Assembly (NCBI RefSeq): GCF_024029435.1
Contig: NZ_CP097118.1
Coordinates: 248,001 to 312,000 of the forward strand
Source: Fructilactobacillus hinvesii
Lineage (GTDB): Bacteria; Bacillota; Bacilli; Lactobacillales; Lactobacillaceae
Reading direction: 5' to 3'
DNA length: 64,000 nucleotides
Below are positions 27,695 to 37,896 of the stretch, piece after piece; position 1 is the stretch's first letter; every line of letters starts with the position of its first letter. The position numbers and the translations under genes are program-made. The notes under the pieces are model-generated. The model did not search any database. It had not been told where the DNA came from and saw only the letters and a program-made list of their open reading frames with translations.

Positions 27695-28402
27695 ATGCCA
27701 AAATACGAAGGACCCACTCTCGAAACAGCCGTTAACAATGGTTTAGCGGCACTCAACCTCACTAAAAACGAAGTTAACATTGAAATTTTGCAACAACCAT
27801 CCGCGGGCTTTCTCGGTTTCTTTAAGCGTCCAGCCCGGGTTTTAATTACGAAAAAACCAGAACCCCAAAAATCTCAGAAACGGGCACAACGAGATAGCGA
27901 TCCGGACAAACAACCAGCAAAGCAGCCTAGTCCCGATCGCTTTGAGCGTAACTTTGCCGTGGTCAAACAACTGGGGCAGTATTTACAAAATGTTTTAAGT
28001 GAAATGGACATTAATGCCACTTTAGAAGTGGAAATGCCGAACAGTAAGCACGTGTACATTAACTGTGAAACGGAAAAAGAAGGACTGTTGATTGGAAAGC
28101 ACGGGCGCACCATCAATGCTCTGCAACAACTGTGTGAATTTTATTTGAACAACCACGGAGTGAATTACGTGGAGGTTTTATTGGATACGGCCAATTACCG
28201 GGAACGGCGCGAACAGATCCTGACCGATTTGGCTCACAAAACGGCGCGCACGGTCCGTTCTACTGGACAACCAGTGCACTTGGATGCGATGCCGGCCTTT
28301 GAAAGAAAACAAATTCACGTTGCCTTGGAAGGATTTGATGATTTAATTACCTACTCAGTGGGAAATGAACCGAATCGAGAAGTAGTGATTGCGCCCAAGT
28401 AG
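27695..28402 (+). CDS. khpB: RNA-binding protein KhpB (Jag/EloR)
   Basis: 235 residues. Jag N-terminal domain (about 1-50, with GFLGFFKRPARVLI), a charged linker, a KH domain (about 105-160, GLLIGKHGRTINALQQL) and an R3H domain (about 165-235, RERREQILTDLAHKTARTV). It forms an RNA-chaperone pair with KhpA that affects cell elongation and division in streptococci and lactobacilli. Standard position after yidC, here with its own weak promoter (TTACTC, 17 nt, TATGCT near 27631-27659). Confidence 0.94.
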   Translation: MPKYEGPTLETAVNNGLAALNLTKNEVNIEILQQPSAGFLGFFKRPARVLITKKPEPQKSQKRAQRDSDPDKQPAKQPSPDRFERNFAVVKQLGQYLQNVLSEMDINATLEVEMPNSKHVYINCETEKEGLLIGKHGRTINALQQLCEFYLNNHGVNYVEVLLDTANYRERREQILTDLAHKTARTVRSTGQPVHLDAMPAFERKQIHVALEGFDDLITYSVGNEPNREVVIAPK

Positions 28403-28409
28403 CTCTAAA

Positions 28410-28437
28410 TTGACAAACGCGGGCGAGTCGCTATAAG
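28410..28437 (+). promoter_or_regulatory. Promoter of mnmE
   Basis: TTGACA (28410-28415), a 16-nt spacer and TATAAG (28432-28437). The start codon of mnmE is 133 nt away, leaving a structured leader. Confidence 0.75.
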
Positions 28438-28460
28438 ATAAACTCAAATAACTAAATGTC

Positions 28461-28521
28461 GATAAAGTAGTGAAAGTACTTTATCCTAATTCGCTGTGCG
28501 GTTGGGGTGGGTACTTTTTTT
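28461..28521 (+). promoter_or_regulatory. Structured mnmE leader, possible attenuator
   Basis: A 9-bp perfect hairpin GATAAAGTA/TACTTTATC (28461-28469 and 28477-28485) overlaps AAAGTAC (28473-28479), which could instead pair with GTACTTT (28511-28517), which runs into a further T4. The two pairings exclude each other. Whether this is regulatory is inference; no known riboswitch class was recognised. Confidence 0.4.
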
Positions 28522-28569
28522 GTGTTCAGCTAGCCGCGAGTCAGCACTAGCGGGGAAAGGAGTCAGAGC

Positions 28570-29964
28570 ATGGCACTAATGACCACTGATTACGATACGA
28601 TTGCAGCGATTTCGACGCCACCAGGTGTGGGGGGAATCGCGATTGTCCGCTTAAGCGGAAGCGATGCATTAACCATTGCGAAGAAAATTTACCGGGGCAA
28701 GCAGCTTGACCAGGTTGCTTCCGATACGATTAATTACGGGCACATTGTTGATCCGCAAGCGCAGCAAAAAGAGATCGATGAGGTGATGGTTTCGGTCATG
28801 CGCGCTCCCAAAACCTACACCTGTGAAGACGTAGTTGAAATTAACTGTCACGGGGGACTTCAGGTCACAAACCAAATTTTGCAACTGGTTTTACGGAACG
28901 GAGCGCGCATGGCAGAGCCCGGTGAATTCACCAAGCGGGCCTTTTTAAACGGGCGGATTGACCTATCCCAGTCAGAAGCCGTAATGGATTTGATTGAAGC
29001 TAAGACGGATGCCGCCCGCAAGGCTGCCCTGAATCAGCTGGACGGAAACCTGTCAGCGGTGATCAAAAAGCTCCGACAGGAAATTGTGGATGTTCTAGCA
29101 AACGTCGAAGTTAACATTGACTACCCCGAATACGATGGGGCCGAAGAGATGACCACCCAGTTGATGTTAGAAAAGGCTCACCAAATTAAGGCAAAGATTC
29201 AAGATTTGTTAAACACGGCGCAGCAGGGGAAGGTCCTGCGCGACGGCTTAAATACCGCCATCGTGGGCCGGCCCAACGTCGGCAAATCAAGTTTACTAAA
29301 CCGGTTGCTTCACGAAGAAAAGGCCATTGTGACGGATGTGCCAGGAACAACGCGGGATACGTTGGATGAGTACGTGAACGTTGCGGGAGTGCCGCTGCAC
29401 TTAATTGATACGGCAGGGATTCATGCAACGATGGATAAAGTGGAAAAAATTGGGGTTGACCGCTCGCGCGCGGCCATTCAGCAGGCGGATTTGGTTTTAC
29501 TGGTTTTAAATGCCAGTGAACCCCTGACGGATGCCGATCAAGAACTCTTGGACGCGACGGCGAATACCAAACGAATTATTTTGCTTAATAAAACCGATTT
29601 GCCCCAGCAATTGGACGTTGCCGATCTGCCTGCTGATGAGCAAACGGCTGTGATTAAAACTTCGACCGTGACAGAAGACGGGACCAAGGCGTTAGAAGCA
29701 GTTATTGCAAAGATGTTCTTTACTGATGGAATCAACCGAAACCAGGGAGATGTCATGGTAACTAACGCCCGCCACATCAGCTTGTTACAGCAGGCGTTTG
29801 ACTCTTTAACCACCGTGGTTGATGGGTTAGAAGCAGGGCTTCCAGTCGACATTGCCCAAATTGACCTGCAAAACGCGTGGGAACAACTGGGCGAAATTAC
29901 TGGTGATAACTACGATGAAGAACTAATGGATCAACTCTTTCAGCAATTTTGCATTGGAAAATAA
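28570..29964 (+). CDS. mnmE: tRNA modification GTPase MnmE (TrmE)
   Basis: 464 residues. N-terminal folate-binding domain (about 1-120), helical domain, and an inserted G domain with G1 [10 protein letters not shown]3 DTAG and G4 NKTD. The C-terminal CIGK carries the functional Cys. With MnmG it adds the aminomethyl group to U34 of certain tRNAs. AAAGGAG lies 7 nt before ATG 28570. It is followed by mnmG after 47 nt, within which a parS-like site lies. Confidence 0.97.
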   Translation: MALMTTDYDTIAAISTPPGVGGIAIVRLSGSDALTIAKKIYRGKQLDQVASDTINYGHIVDPQAQQKEIDEVMVSVMRAPKTYTCEDVVEINCHGGLQVTNQILQLVLRNGARMAEPGEFTKRAFLNGRIDLSQSEAVMDLIEAKTDAARKAALNQLDGNLSAVIKKLRQEIVDVLANVEVNIDYPEYDGAEEMTTQLMLEKAHQIKAKIQDLLNTAQQGKVLRDGLNTAIVGRPNVGKSSLLNRLLHEEKAIVTDVPGTTRDTLDEYVNVAGVPLHLIDTAGIHATMDKVEKIGVDRSRAAIQQADLVLLVLNASEPLTDADQELLDATANTKRIILLNKTDLPQQLDVADLPADEQTAVIKTSTVTEDGTKALEAVIAKMFFTDGINRNQGDVMVTNARHISLLQQAFDSLTTVVDGLEAGLPVDIAQIDLQNAWEQLGEITGDNYDEELMDQLFQQFCIGK

Positions 29965-29966
29965 AG

Positions 29967-29982
29967 TGTTTCATGTGAAACA
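29967..29982. promoter_or_regulatory. parS-like site 3
   Basis: TGTTTCATGTGAAACA, identical to site 1, in the mnmE-mnmG gap, 3 nt beyond the mnmE stop codon. Confidence 0.75.
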
Positions 29983-30011
29983 AGAACGAATTTGACGTTA
30001 AGGAGGAAGTC

Positions 30012-31949
30012 ATGCCGAAGAAACCGGTAATTAAAGAAACGGCCGTGCAACGAACCTACCAAGCGGGAAGCTATGACGTAGTAGTGGTAGGAGCCGGGCA
30101 CGCTGGCTGTGAAGCAGCTCTGGCGGCCGCCCGCATGGGACAAAAAACGTTGCTACTAACGATTAGCTTAGAAATGGTGGCGTTCATGCCATGTAACCCA
30201 TCGGTCGGTGGACCAGCAAAGGGAACCGTGGTCCGCGAAATTGATGCCCTCGGGGGCGAGATGGGGAAAAATATCGACAAAACGTACATTCAGATGCGGT
30301 TGTTGAATACCCGGAAGGGCCCAGCGGTTCAAGCACTGCGCGCCCAGGCCGACAAGCATGCTTATCACGAAGAAATGAAGCGGACGATTGAAAACGAACC
30401 AAACCTCACGCTACGGCAGGCCATCGTGGATGACCTTTTGATTGAAGATGGAACGGTGACCGGCGTAGTGACCAACACGGGAGCCGTTTATCAAGCTCAG
30501 GCGGTCGTAATGGCGACCGGAACTTCGGCGCGGGGCCAAATTTACATTGGAGAACTGCGCTACTCTTCTGGACCAAACAACACGATTCCATCTTTGAAAT
30601 TGTCGGAAAATTTGGAAAAAAAGGGCTTTCGCTTTGAACGGTTTAAGACGGGAACGCCGCCACGGGTGAACGGAAATACGATTGACTACTCCGAGTTAGA
30701 GGAACAGCCAGGCGACAAGCAGCCCCACCACTTTAGTTTTTTAACCTCGGATCAGGATTACCTACCGCTGTCACAACAAATTTCGTGCTGGTTAACCTAT
30801 ACGAACCCCCAAACGCATCAAATTGTGCGTGATAACCTGGATCGGGCTCCGATGTTTAACGGAGTGATTGATTCAGTGGGGCCACGGTACTGCCCATCGA
30901 TTGAGGATAAAGTGGTGCGGTTTGCTGATAAGGACCGCCACCAGGTCTTTTTGGAACCGGAAGGACGGCGGACCGAGGAGTGGTATGTAGATGGAATGTC
31001 GACGTCGATTCCAGAAGAAGTCCAACAGGAAATGCTTCACACCATCAAGGGATTGGAAAACGTGCGGATGATGCGGCCGGGTTATGCGATTGAATACGAT
31101 GTGATTCCACCGCAACAGATGAAGCCCAGCATGGAAAGCAAACGGGTGAACGGACTCTTTACTGCCGGACAGACCAACGGAACCTCCGGCTACGAAGAAG
31201 CGGCTGCCCAGGGACTGATGGCCGGAATTAACGCCGCCAGAAAGTTACAGGGAAAAGAACCGGTGATCTTGAAACGGTCCGATGCCTATATTGGCGTAAT
31301 GCTTGATGACTTGGTAACCAAGGGCACGAAGGAACCGTACCGGTTGTTAACCAGCCGGGCGGAATACCGGTTGTTACTGCGTAACGATAATGCTGATATG
31401 CGCCTGACACCGATTGGGCACGAGATTGGTTTGATTGATGATGAGCGGTACGCCGAGTTTGTGGCTAAACGTGAGGCGGTGGAAGCCGAAATTAAACGTC
31501 TGGAACAAATCCGAATTAAGCCTAATCAGGCAATTAATGAATTCGTAGAATCTCAAGGGGATAAACCGTTGCAAGATGGGATTGGCGCTGCCCAGTTCCT
31601 CCGGCGCCCCTACGTGAACTACCAGAAACTATTGGAATTTATCCCGGCGGCCCCAACCCATTTAAGTGCGGATGTGATTGAACAAGTTTCCATTCGACTA
31701 AAGTACGCCGGTTACATTAAAAAAGAAGAAGACCGGGTAGCTAAGTTGAAACGGATGGAAGCCAAAAAGATTCCCGCACACATTGATTACGATGCGATTG
31801 ATGGGATTGCGACTGAAGGAAAGCAAAAGTTGAAGGAAATTCAACCAGAAACGATTGCGCAAGCAGCCCGAATTAGTGGGGTCAATCCATCTGACATTGC
31901 AATTTTAGGGGTTTACATCCAGCAAGGCCGGATTGCCAAAACAAAATAA
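30012..31949 (+). CDS. mnmG: tRNA uridine 5-carboxymethylaminomethyl modification enzyme MnmG (GidA)
   Basis: 645 residues. The FAD-binding start [22 protein letters not shown] (about 19-40), the GidA signatures [24 protein letters not shown] and [17 protein letters not shown], and the C-terminal helical domain for MnmE contact are all visible. It works with MnmE on wobble uridines. AAGGAGG precedes the ATG. In most Firmicutes rsmG, noc, soj and spo0J follow; here a terminator and an unrelated hydrolase do. Confidence 0.97.
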   Translation: MPKKPVIKETAVQRTYQAGSYDVVVVGAGHAGCEAALAAARMGQKTLLLTISLEMVAFMPCNPSVGGPAKGTVVREIDALGGEMGKNIDKTYIQMRLLNTRKGPAVQALRAQADKHAYHEEMKRTIENEPNLTLRQAIVDDLLIEDGTVTGVVTNTGAVYQAQAVVMATGTSARGQIYIGELRYSSGPNNTIPSLKLSENLEKKGFRFERFKTGTPPRVNGNTIDYSELEEQPGDKQPHHFSFLTSDQDYLPLSQQISCWLTYTNPQTHQIVRDNLDRAPMFNGVIDSVGPRYCPSIEDKVVRFADKDRHQVFLEPEGRRTEEWYVDGMSTSIPEEVQQEMLHTIKGLENVRMMRPGYAIEYDVIPPQQMKPSMESKRVNGLFTAGQTNGTSGYEEAAAQGLMAGINAARKLQGKEPVILKRSDAYIGVMLDDLVTKGTKEPYRLLTSRAEYRLLLRNDNADMRLTPIGHEIGLIDDERYAEFVAKREAVEAEIKRLEQIRIKPNQAINEFVESQGDKPLQDGIGAAQFLRRPYVNYQKLLEFIPAAPTHLSADVIEQVSIRLKYAGYIKKEEDRVAKLKRMEAKKIPAHIDYDAIDGIATEGKQKLKEIQPETIAQAARISGVNPSDIAILGVYIQQGRIAKTK

Positions 31950-31954
31950 CGATT

Positions 31955-31981
31955 AGTCTCAGCGCACGCTGGGACTTTTTT
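31955..31981 (+). terminator. Terminator after mnmG
   Basis: A 10-bp stem AGTCTCAGCG/CGCTGGGACT (one G-T pair) with T6 following. Confidence 0.88.
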
Positions 31982-32030
31982 GTTACCATTAGGGAAGCAA
32001 CATGGACCGCCACAGCGGGGAGGAAAAAAG

Positions 32031-32822
32031 ATGAAATTTTATACCAATGATAACGTTGAGTTAGTTTATGACGATCAGGGGGAACCCACTGATCAACCGG
32101 TGGTGATTCTATCGGGAATTGGAGCGTACAAGGAGTATTGGGAAGCGACGATTGAAACGTTAGTCAACCAGCACTACCGGGTCATTAACGTGGATGCCAG
32201 AAACCAGGGACAGTCCGAACACACCAGCAAGGGACTACGGATTAGTCGGCACGCGGCGGACTTATTCGAATTAGTGGAAAAACTGCAACTACAACAGCCT
32301 GTGTTAATGGGAAATTCAATGGGAGCGGCAACCATGTTTGCCTACCTGTCTTTATATGGAGCCCAAAACGTGAAAGCAGTCGTGGACGTGGACCAAAGTC
32401 CCAAGATGATTAACGACCAGCAGTGGCAGCTGGGATTTAAGGACATTACCTGGGATGATTTTCACGAAGTCTTAAAACAACCACTGGGTAAAACGACTTA
32501 CACTAATTTTGCGGATCGTTTGTTTAGTAAGTTACAAACGTTAAAAAAACAGTATCCGTACGACCCCGATTTGAACTATCCGTTGTTAATTGACCACGCG
32601 ACCCAGGATTGGCGGGACGTAATTGCCAACTTGCAGTGTCCTTTACTAATTGTCTGTGGCCAAGCATCACCCTTCTTTAATCCAGAATTTGGCGTGGTGG
32701 CCCAGCGGATGTCTGAGCAGGTGACCCACGTGGTGATTCCTAGAGCAGGGCACCTGGTAATGGCTGAACAGCCCACTCGGTTTAACGAGGAGTTAGTGAA
32801 ATTTTTGACAAAACTAGCCTAA
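32031..32822 (+). CDS. Alpha/beta hydrolase of unknown substrate
   Basis: 263 residues from ATG 32031, which has GGAGG at a 7-nt spacing. The nucleophile elbow GNSMGAA is near residue 91, the oxyanion region is LSGIGAYKEYWEATI, and the catalytic His is in RAGHLVMAEQP near the C-terminus; an Asp in DVDQSPKMI or later completes a triad. It resembles PcaD/MhpC-type hydrolases or haloperoxidase-like esterases. Neighbours (mnmG, malic enzyme) do not suggest a substrate. Single gene between a terminator and the mae promoter. Confidence 0.85.
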   Translation: MKFYTNDNVELVYDDQGEPTDQPVVILSGIGAYKEYWEATIETLVNQHYRVINVDARNQGQSEHTSKGLRISRHAADLFELVEKLQLQQPVLMGNSMGAATMFAYLSLYGAQNVKAVVDVDQSPKMINDQQWQLGFKDITWDDFHEVLKQPLGKTTYTNFADRLFSKLQTLKKQYPYDPDLNYPLLIDHATQDWRDVIANLQCPLLIVCGQASPFFNPEFGVVAQRMSEQVTHVVIPRAGHLVMAEQPTRFNEELVKFLTKLA

Positions 32823-32831
32823 TAATCCCAT

Positions 32832-32861
32832 TTGGAAAATTGCTCACAAAGTGGGTATAAT
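32832..32861 (+). promoter_or_regulatory. Promoter of the mae-cit operon
   Basis: TTGGAA (32832-32837), an 18-nt spacer and TATAAT (32856-32861). The mae start is 47 nt beyond. Confidence 0.7.
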
Positions 32862-32908
32862 AACAAATGAATTGATAACCATAAACTACGAAAGAATGGA
32901 GGTCTTCC

Positions 32909-34045
32909 ATGGCAGAAGACGTATTTCAAATCCATAAGGATCACACCGGAGTGTTAGGCATCGAAGGTGAATTCCCCGTTGATAACAAAGAGGAATTAGC
33001 AATGGCCTACACTCCTGGAGTTGCCAAGGTTTCTAAGGCAATTGAACAGGATCCAGAACTTAAAGATGTTTACACTATGAGTGGGAAATTGGTAGCCGTA
33101 GTGACCGATGGTTCCGCCGTCCTGGGACTGGGAAACATTGGGGCTGGGGCTGGACTCCCCGTTGTTGAAGGGAAAGCCCTTTTATACAAGGATTTAGCAA
33201 ATGTGAATGCACTGCCAATTGCGGTCGACCAAGATAGTGCCGCAGAAATTGCGGGGCACATCAAAGCCATTTCACAATCATTTGCTGGGATTCACTTGGA
33301 AGACATCGCTGCTCCCAAGTGTTTTGAACTAGAAGAACGGTTGAGTCAGGAACTGGACATTCCGGTTTACCATGATGATCAGGAAGGAACTGCAATTGTC
33401 ATTTTAGCGGGATTAATTAATGCTGCGAAGGTGGTCAACAAGCAGCTTACTGACCTGAAGATTGTGGTTAATGGAGCCGGAGCTTCTGGCATTGCAACGG
33501 CTAAATTACTGAACGCCGTGGGTATTAAGCACGTCACACTCGTTGATATTGACGGGGTCGTGCACCCTGACAGTCAAAACTACAACGCTTACCAAACCGG
33601 GTTAGCCCAAGAACTTGATGGTGCTGACGGGCAGGTTTTAGATGACGTGATTGACGATCAAGATGTCTTCATCGGGTTATCCGTTGCCAACGTTTTGAGT
33701 GCCGACCAGGTGCGGCGGATGGCTCAGGATCCAATTATCTTTGCCCTCGCCAACCCCGTACCAGAAATTGATCCGGCGGTCGCTAAAGACGCTGGGGCAG
33801 CTGTCATTGCTACGGGATCAAGTAAGTACCCGAACCAGGTAAATAACATTTTGGTCTTTCCTGGTTTATTCAAAGGGCTGTTAGCAAGCGGCATTAAGAA
33901 AGTGACGTTCCAAATCGAAGCCACCGTTGCCAAAGCAATTGCAGCGATGATTCCAGAACCAACGGCAGAACAAATTGTTCCCGGGGTCTTTGATCAGGGC
34001 GTGGTGCAGACGGTTTCTCAAGCACTCGAAAACTTAAAAAAATAG
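32909..34045 (+). CDS. mae: NAD(P)-dependent malic enzyme of the citrate cluster (mae/CitM-type)
   Basis: 378 residues. Malic enzyme N-terminal domain with YTPGVAKV and the catalytic region KLVAVVTDGSAVLGLGNIG; metal-binding residues in FHLED-like GIHLEDIAAPKCFELE and HDDQEGTA; NAD-binding VVNGAGASGIATAKLL. In citrate-fermenting lactic acid bacteria the enzyme in this position (CitM) can act mainly as oxaloacetate decarboxylase, turning the citrate lyase product into pyruvate. That role here is inferred from context. GGAGG precedes the ATG; citC follows after 9 nt. Confidence 0.92.
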   Translation: MAEDVFQIHKDHTGVLGIEGEFPVDNKEELAMAYTPGVAKVSKAIEQDPELKDVYTMSGKLVAVVTDGSAVLGLGNIGAGAGLPVVEGKALLYKDLANVNALPIAVDQDSAAEIAGHIKAISQSFAGIHLEDIAAPKCFELEERLSQELDIPVYHDDQEGTAIVILAGLINAAKVVNKQLTDLKIVVNGAGASGIATAKLLNAVGIKHVTLVDIDGVVHPDSQNYNAYQTGLAQELDGADGQVLDDVIDDQDVFIGLSVANVLSADQVRRMAQDPIIFALANPVPEIDPAVAKDAGAAVIATGSSKYPNQVNNILVFPGLFKGLLASGIKKVTFQIEATVAKAIAAMIPEPTAEQIVPGVFDQGVVQTVSQALENLKK

Positions 34046-34054
34046 GAGTAACGG

Positions 34055-35098
34055 ATGGACGCAGAGATCAGGGAGATGAACCTCCACAATCCGGATGAAT
34101 TTGAGCAATGGCGCTCGTTCCTTTCGGGATTAGGGATTGCAAACTTTACTGCCGATGAGGTGGATCCGTTAGATGGAACGATCGGGCTGTTTGAAGGTGA
34201 CCGCTTGATGGGAACCGGCTCGTATTCAGAAAACGTGCTGAAGTACATTGGGGTGTGCCACAAAACTAGTGAAAATGGGGCCTACTTTAACAAAATTGTG
34301 TCAACGTTACTGACCCAGTTAGGGCAGCAGGGCATTTTTCACGTGTTTGTGTTTACCAAACCACAGTATTCGGATAGTTTTCAGCACGTCGGGTTTCAAG
34401 AAATCGTGCACAGTGAAAGTGCCGCGTTTTTAGAAACGGGTCCCACGTCCATTACTGATTATCTGGCGCAAATTCCCAAGTTTGCTGGTGAAAGTGCCGC
34501 CATTGTGATGAACGCTAACCCGTTTACGTTAGGGCATCGCTATTTGGTAGAAGCAGCCGCCCAGCAGAGTGCCCACGTCTACGTGTTTGTGGTTAGTACC
34601 GATAAATCCCTGTTTAATTCGCAGGAACGGTTTGAAATGGTTCAGGCGGGCACGGCTGATTTAAAGAATGTCGATGTGGTCAGTGGCTCGGATTACCTCG
34701 TGAGTTATGCGACCTTCCCCGCCTACTTTTTAAAGAGTGATAAGAGTCGGGTGCGCTATCAAACCACGATTGATGCCTTAATCTTTAAGGAACGGATTGC
34801 CCCAGCGCTTAACATCACGACTCGCTACTTAGGCACAGAACCGCATTCTGAGACGACGAACGTTTATAATGAGGTCTTAGAAAGCGTCTTGCCACCTACG
34901 GTCCGGGTTAAGATCATTCCCAGAAAGGAAACTGCTGGGAAGATTATTTCTGCTCGGGACGTGCGGCTGGCAATTAAAGACAACCGGTTGGAGTCCTTAG
35001 ACACATTGGTGCCAAAGACAACGGCCACTTTCATTACGGAGCACCGAGCAGAATTGCAGGAACGGATTAGGAAAGGAATGAAGATTGATGGAAATTAA
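34055..35098 (+). CDS. citC: [Citrate (pro-3S)-lyase] ligase CitC
   Basis: 347 residues. An N-terminal GNAT-like domain (about 1-135) precedes a nucleotidyltransferase domain with the NPFTLGHRYLV motif (TxGH form, about residues 155-165) and ISARDVR near the end. It acetylates the thiol of the citrate lyase prosthetic group with acetate and ATP, activating the enzyme. AGGAG lies 6 nt before the ATG. The stop overlaps citD. Confidence 0.95.
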   Translation: MDAEIREMNLHNPDEFEQWRSFLSGLGIANFTADEVDPLDGTIGLFEGDRLMGTGSYSENVLKYIGVCHKTSENGAYFNKIVSTLLTQLGQQGIFHVFVFTKPQYSDSFQHVGFQEIVHSESAAFLETGPTSITDYLAQIPKFAGESAAIVMNANPFTLGHRYLVEAAAQQSAHVYVFVVSTDKSLFNSQERFEMVQAGTADLKNVDVVSGSDYLVSYATFPAYFLKSDKSRVRYQTTIDALIFKERIAPALNITTRYLGTEPHSETTNVYNEVLESVLPPTVRVKIIPRKETAGKIISARDVRLAIKDNRLESLDTLVPKTTATFITEHRAELQERIRKGMKIDGN

Positions 35099-35381
35099 AA
35101 AAACAGCCATGGATGGCACTCTAGAGTCATCTGACATCCAAATCACCGTTAGTAAGGGAACGGATGGGGTGCAAATTGATTTGACCTCTGACGTGCAAGA
35201 ACGGTTTGGAGCACAAATTAAACAGACCATTGCTGCCGTCGTGGCCGCTTTTGACGTGGACAACGTGAACGTCAAGGCCGTGGACCAAGGGGCCTTGGAC
35301 TGTGTAATTAAAGCGCGGACCATTACGGCCTTACAACGGGCCCTTGGCACCAGTGCAGAACCAGCATGGGAGGTACTCTAA
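35088..35381 (+). CDS. citD: Citrate lyase acyl carrier protein (gamma subunit) CitD
   Basis: 97 residues from ATG 35088. This start puts the prosthetic-group serine at position 14 (GTLESSD), exactly as in the characterised Klebsiella protein, and supports it over the TTG one codon upstream. It carries the 2'-(5''-phosphoribosyl)-3'-dephospho-CoA arm. It overlaps citC by 11 nt and the citE start by one base (TAATG). Confidence 0.95.
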   Translation: MEIKKTAMDGTLESSDIQITVSKGTDGVQIDLTSDVQERFGAQIKQTIAAVVAAFDVDNVNVKAVDQGALDCVIKARTITALQRALGTSAEPAWEVL

Positions 35382-36295
35382 TGACATTTAAAAAAGATCG
35401 TTTACGCCGGACAATGATGTTCGTACCCGGTAATAACGCCGGAATGTTAAAGGACGCCGGGATTTATGGGGCGGACTCCATCATGTTTGACCTAGAAGAT
35501 GCCGTTTCGTTGGCTGAAAAGGATTCGGCGCGGATTTTAGTGTATGAAGCCTTACAAACGGTTGACTACGGTGACACTGAATTGGTGGTTCGGATTAACG
35601 GACTCGATACGGACTTTTTCCAAGCTGACATTCAAGCCATGGTAAAAGCCGGGATTGATGTAATTCGGATTCCAAAGGTGGAAAATGCTGACATGATTCG
35701 GGAAACCGAAAACTTGGTAGCTGCCGCCGAAGAAAAATTTGGCATTCCAGTGGGCACCACGCACTTGATGGCTGCGATTGAAAGTGCCGAAGGGGTCTTG
35801 AACGTGAAGGAAATCGCCAAGGCTTCGGACCGGATGATCGGAATTGCACTGTCAGCCGAAGATTACACGACCGACTTGCAAACCCACCGGTACCCAGGTG
35901 GAAAAGAACTTGAATTTGCGCGGAACATGATTATTAACGCTGCTCGGGCTGCTAAGATTTCAGCCTTTGATACGGTTTACACTAACGTGGATAACGTGGA
36001 TGGCTTGATTGAAGAAACTGAATTCATTCACCAATTAGGTTACGACGGTAAATCAGTCATTAATCCACGGCAAATCCCAGTGATTAACAAGGTCTTTGAA
36101 CCAAGTGAAGCGGAAGTTAAGAACGCGCAAAACGTGATTGCGGCCATTGAACGAGCTCACCAAGCTGGTTCTGGAGTAATTGCCATGAACGGTCAAATGG
36201 TTGACCGGCCGGTTGTAATGCGGGCTGAACGGGTGATGAAACTGGCTAAGGCTTCTGGAATCGTCGACAAGGAGGGTCACTACATTGGAGAATAA
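35381..36295 (+). CDS. citE: Citrate lyase beta subunit (citryl-ACP lyase) CitE
   Basis: 304 residues from ATG 35381, with GGGAGG 7 nt upstream. HpcH/HpaI TIM barrel: [31 protein letters not shown] with Mg-binding acids, VRINGLDT, and [11 protein letters not shown]. It cleaves citryl-ACP into acetyl-ACP and oxaloacetate. It forms the lyase complex with CitD and CitF and is coupled to both through overlaps. Confidence 0.95.
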   Translation: MTFKKDRLRRTMMFVPGNNAGMLKDAGIYGADSIMFDLEDAVSLAEKDSARILVYEALQTVDYGDTELVVRINGLDTDFFQADIQAMVKAGIDVIRIPKVENADMIRETENLVAAAEEKFGIPVGTTHLMAAIESAEGVLNVKEIAKASDRMIGIALSAEDYTTDLQTHRYPGGKELEFARNMIINAARAAKISAFDTVYTNVDNVDGLIEETEFIHQLGYDGKSVINPRQIPVINKVFEPSEAEVKNAQNVIAAIERAHQAGSGVIAMNGQMVDRPVVMRAERVMKLAKASGIVDKEGHYIGE

Positions 36296-37823
36296 ATTAG
36301 GACGAGAATTACCTAGCACTTTACTAGAAAAATTAGACTTTAAACCGTTTACGACCACGGAAATTGGTCACCCGATTGTGCAACGGACTGCTCCTAAGGT
36401 TCGTTTGTCCACGGGGGACGATAAGGTGACAAACGACTTAAAGCAAATCGTGAAGGATAACGTGAAAGACGGAATGACGATTTCTTTTCACCACCACTTC
36501 CGGAATGGAGACTTTGTCTTTAACCAAGTGATGAAGGAAATCATGGCCCAGGGAATTAAAGACCTGACGTTAGCTCCATCTTCCTTGACCGGTGCGATGA
36601 ACGACGTAGCCATCGAAGCCATTAAAAACGGAACGGTCACAAACATTACGACTTCCGGAATGCGGGGCTCACTAGGAGACGAAGTGTCACATGGTTTACT
36701 CCCTAACCCAGTGATCTTCCGGTCCCACGGTGGTCGGGCTCGGGCCATTGAAAACGGCGACATTAAAATTGACGTAGCCTTTTTAGGGGTTCCTAACTCA
36801 GACCGGTGCGGAAACGCAAACGGAATGTACGGAGACGAAGCCTTTGGTTCCCTTGGTTACGCCCTCATGGACGCTAACTACGCCGACAAGGTGGTCTTAT
36901 TAACTGACAACCTGGTTGACTACCCCAACACGCCGGCTTCCATTAAGCAAACCCAAGTGGACTACGTGGTGGAAGTGGACCAAGTGGGAGATCCAGATAA
37001 GATTGGTTCTGGAGCTACTCGGTTTACGAAGGATCCAAAAAACTTGAAAATTGCGAACCTGGTTAGTGACGTAATCACCAAATCGTCATACTTTAAGGAT
37101 GGCTTCTCCTTCCAAACTGGTTCTGGTGGAGCTGCCTTAGCTGTAACGCGTTACTTACGGACGGCCATGGTCAACAAAAACATTCATGCTTCCTTTGGAC
37201 TCGGGGGAATTACGAAGCCAATGGTCGACCTCTTAGAAGAAGGCCTGATTGGCAAGTTAATGGACGTGCAAGACTTTGATAAGACGGCCGCCCAATCCAT
37301 GAAGAATAACCTGGATCAACAAGAAATTGATGCTTCTTGGTACGCTGACCCTGACAACAAGGGAGCTATGGTGGACCAGTTGGACGTTTCCATCTTGAGT
37401 GCCTTAGAAATTGATACGGACTTTAACGTTAACGTGTTAACTGGTTCTGATGGAGTAATCCGGGGCGCCGTTGGTGGTCACCAAGATGCTGCCACTGCTA
37501 AGTTAACGATTATCTGTGCTCCGTTAGTACGGGGTCGGATTCCTTCCGTCGTGAAGAGCGTTGGTACGGCCGTTACACCAGGAAGTTCAATTGACGTACT
37601 GGTTACGGAACGGGGAATTGCAGTGAACACGAACCGTCCCGAACTGAAGGAAGAATTATCCAACGTTCCTGGTTTAAACGTTTACACCATTGATGAATTA
37701 GCTGACATGGCTCAACAAATTGTGGGTCAAGAAGCAGATTTGCAGTTCACCGATCGCACCGTCGGATTGGTTGAATACCGGGATGGTTCCATCATTGATG
37801 CAATTAAAGAAGTAAAAGACTAG
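36285..37823 (+). CDS. citF: Citrate lyase alpha subunit (citrate:acetyl-ACP transferase) CitF
   Basis: 512 residues, CoA-transferase-like. The start [13 protein letters not shown] uses TTG, 9 nt after AAGGAGG and inside the last codons of citE; no ATG is available nearby. Typical segments include [29 protein letters not shown] and [16 protein letters not shown]. It exchanges the acetyl group for citrate on CitD. A terminator-like hairpin follows before citX. Confidence 0.95.
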   Translation: MENKLGRELPSTLLEKLDFKPFTTTEIGHPIVQRTAPKVRLSTGDDKVTNDLKQIVKDNVKDGMTISFHHHFRNGDFVFNQVMKEIMAQGIKDLTLAPSSLTGAMNDVAIEAIKNGTVTNITTSGMRGSLGDEVSHGLLPNPVIFRSHGGRARAIENGDIKIDVAFLGVPNSDRCGNANGMYGDEAFGSLGYALMDANYADKVVLLTDNLVDYPNTPASIKQTQVDYVVEVDQVGDPDKIGSGATRFTKDPKNLKIANLVSDVITKSSYFKDGFSFQTGSGGAALAVTRYLRTAMVNKNIHASFGLGGITKPMVDLLEEGLIGKLMDVQDFDKTAAQSMKNNLDQQEIDASWYADPDNKGAMVDQLDVSILSALEIDTDFNVNVLTGSDGVIRGAVGGHQDAATAKLTIICAPLVRGRIPSVVKSVGTAVTPGSSIDVLVTERGIAVNTNRPELKEELSNVPGLNVYTIDELADMAQQIVGQEADLQFTDRTVGLVEYRDGSIIDAIKEVKD

Positions 37824-37830
37824 TTATACC

Positions 37831-37868
37831 AAAAAAGCGGGGCCTGCTTTTCAGACGCCCGCTTTTTT
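37831..37868 (+). terminator. Terminator or attenuator between citF and citX
   Basis: Stem AAAAAAGCGGG/CCCGCTTTTTT (37831-37841 and 37858-37868). It separates structural lyase genes from the prosthetic-group genes, which are needed in lower amounts. Confidence 0.8.
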
Positions 37869-37896
37869 GCTTGACAAAGCACAGTGGAGGAAACGG

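Noticed and set aside
32031..32822. Hydrolase as a citrate-cluster member
   Set aside because: A separate promoter lies between it and mae, and no step of citrate metabolism needs such an enzyme.
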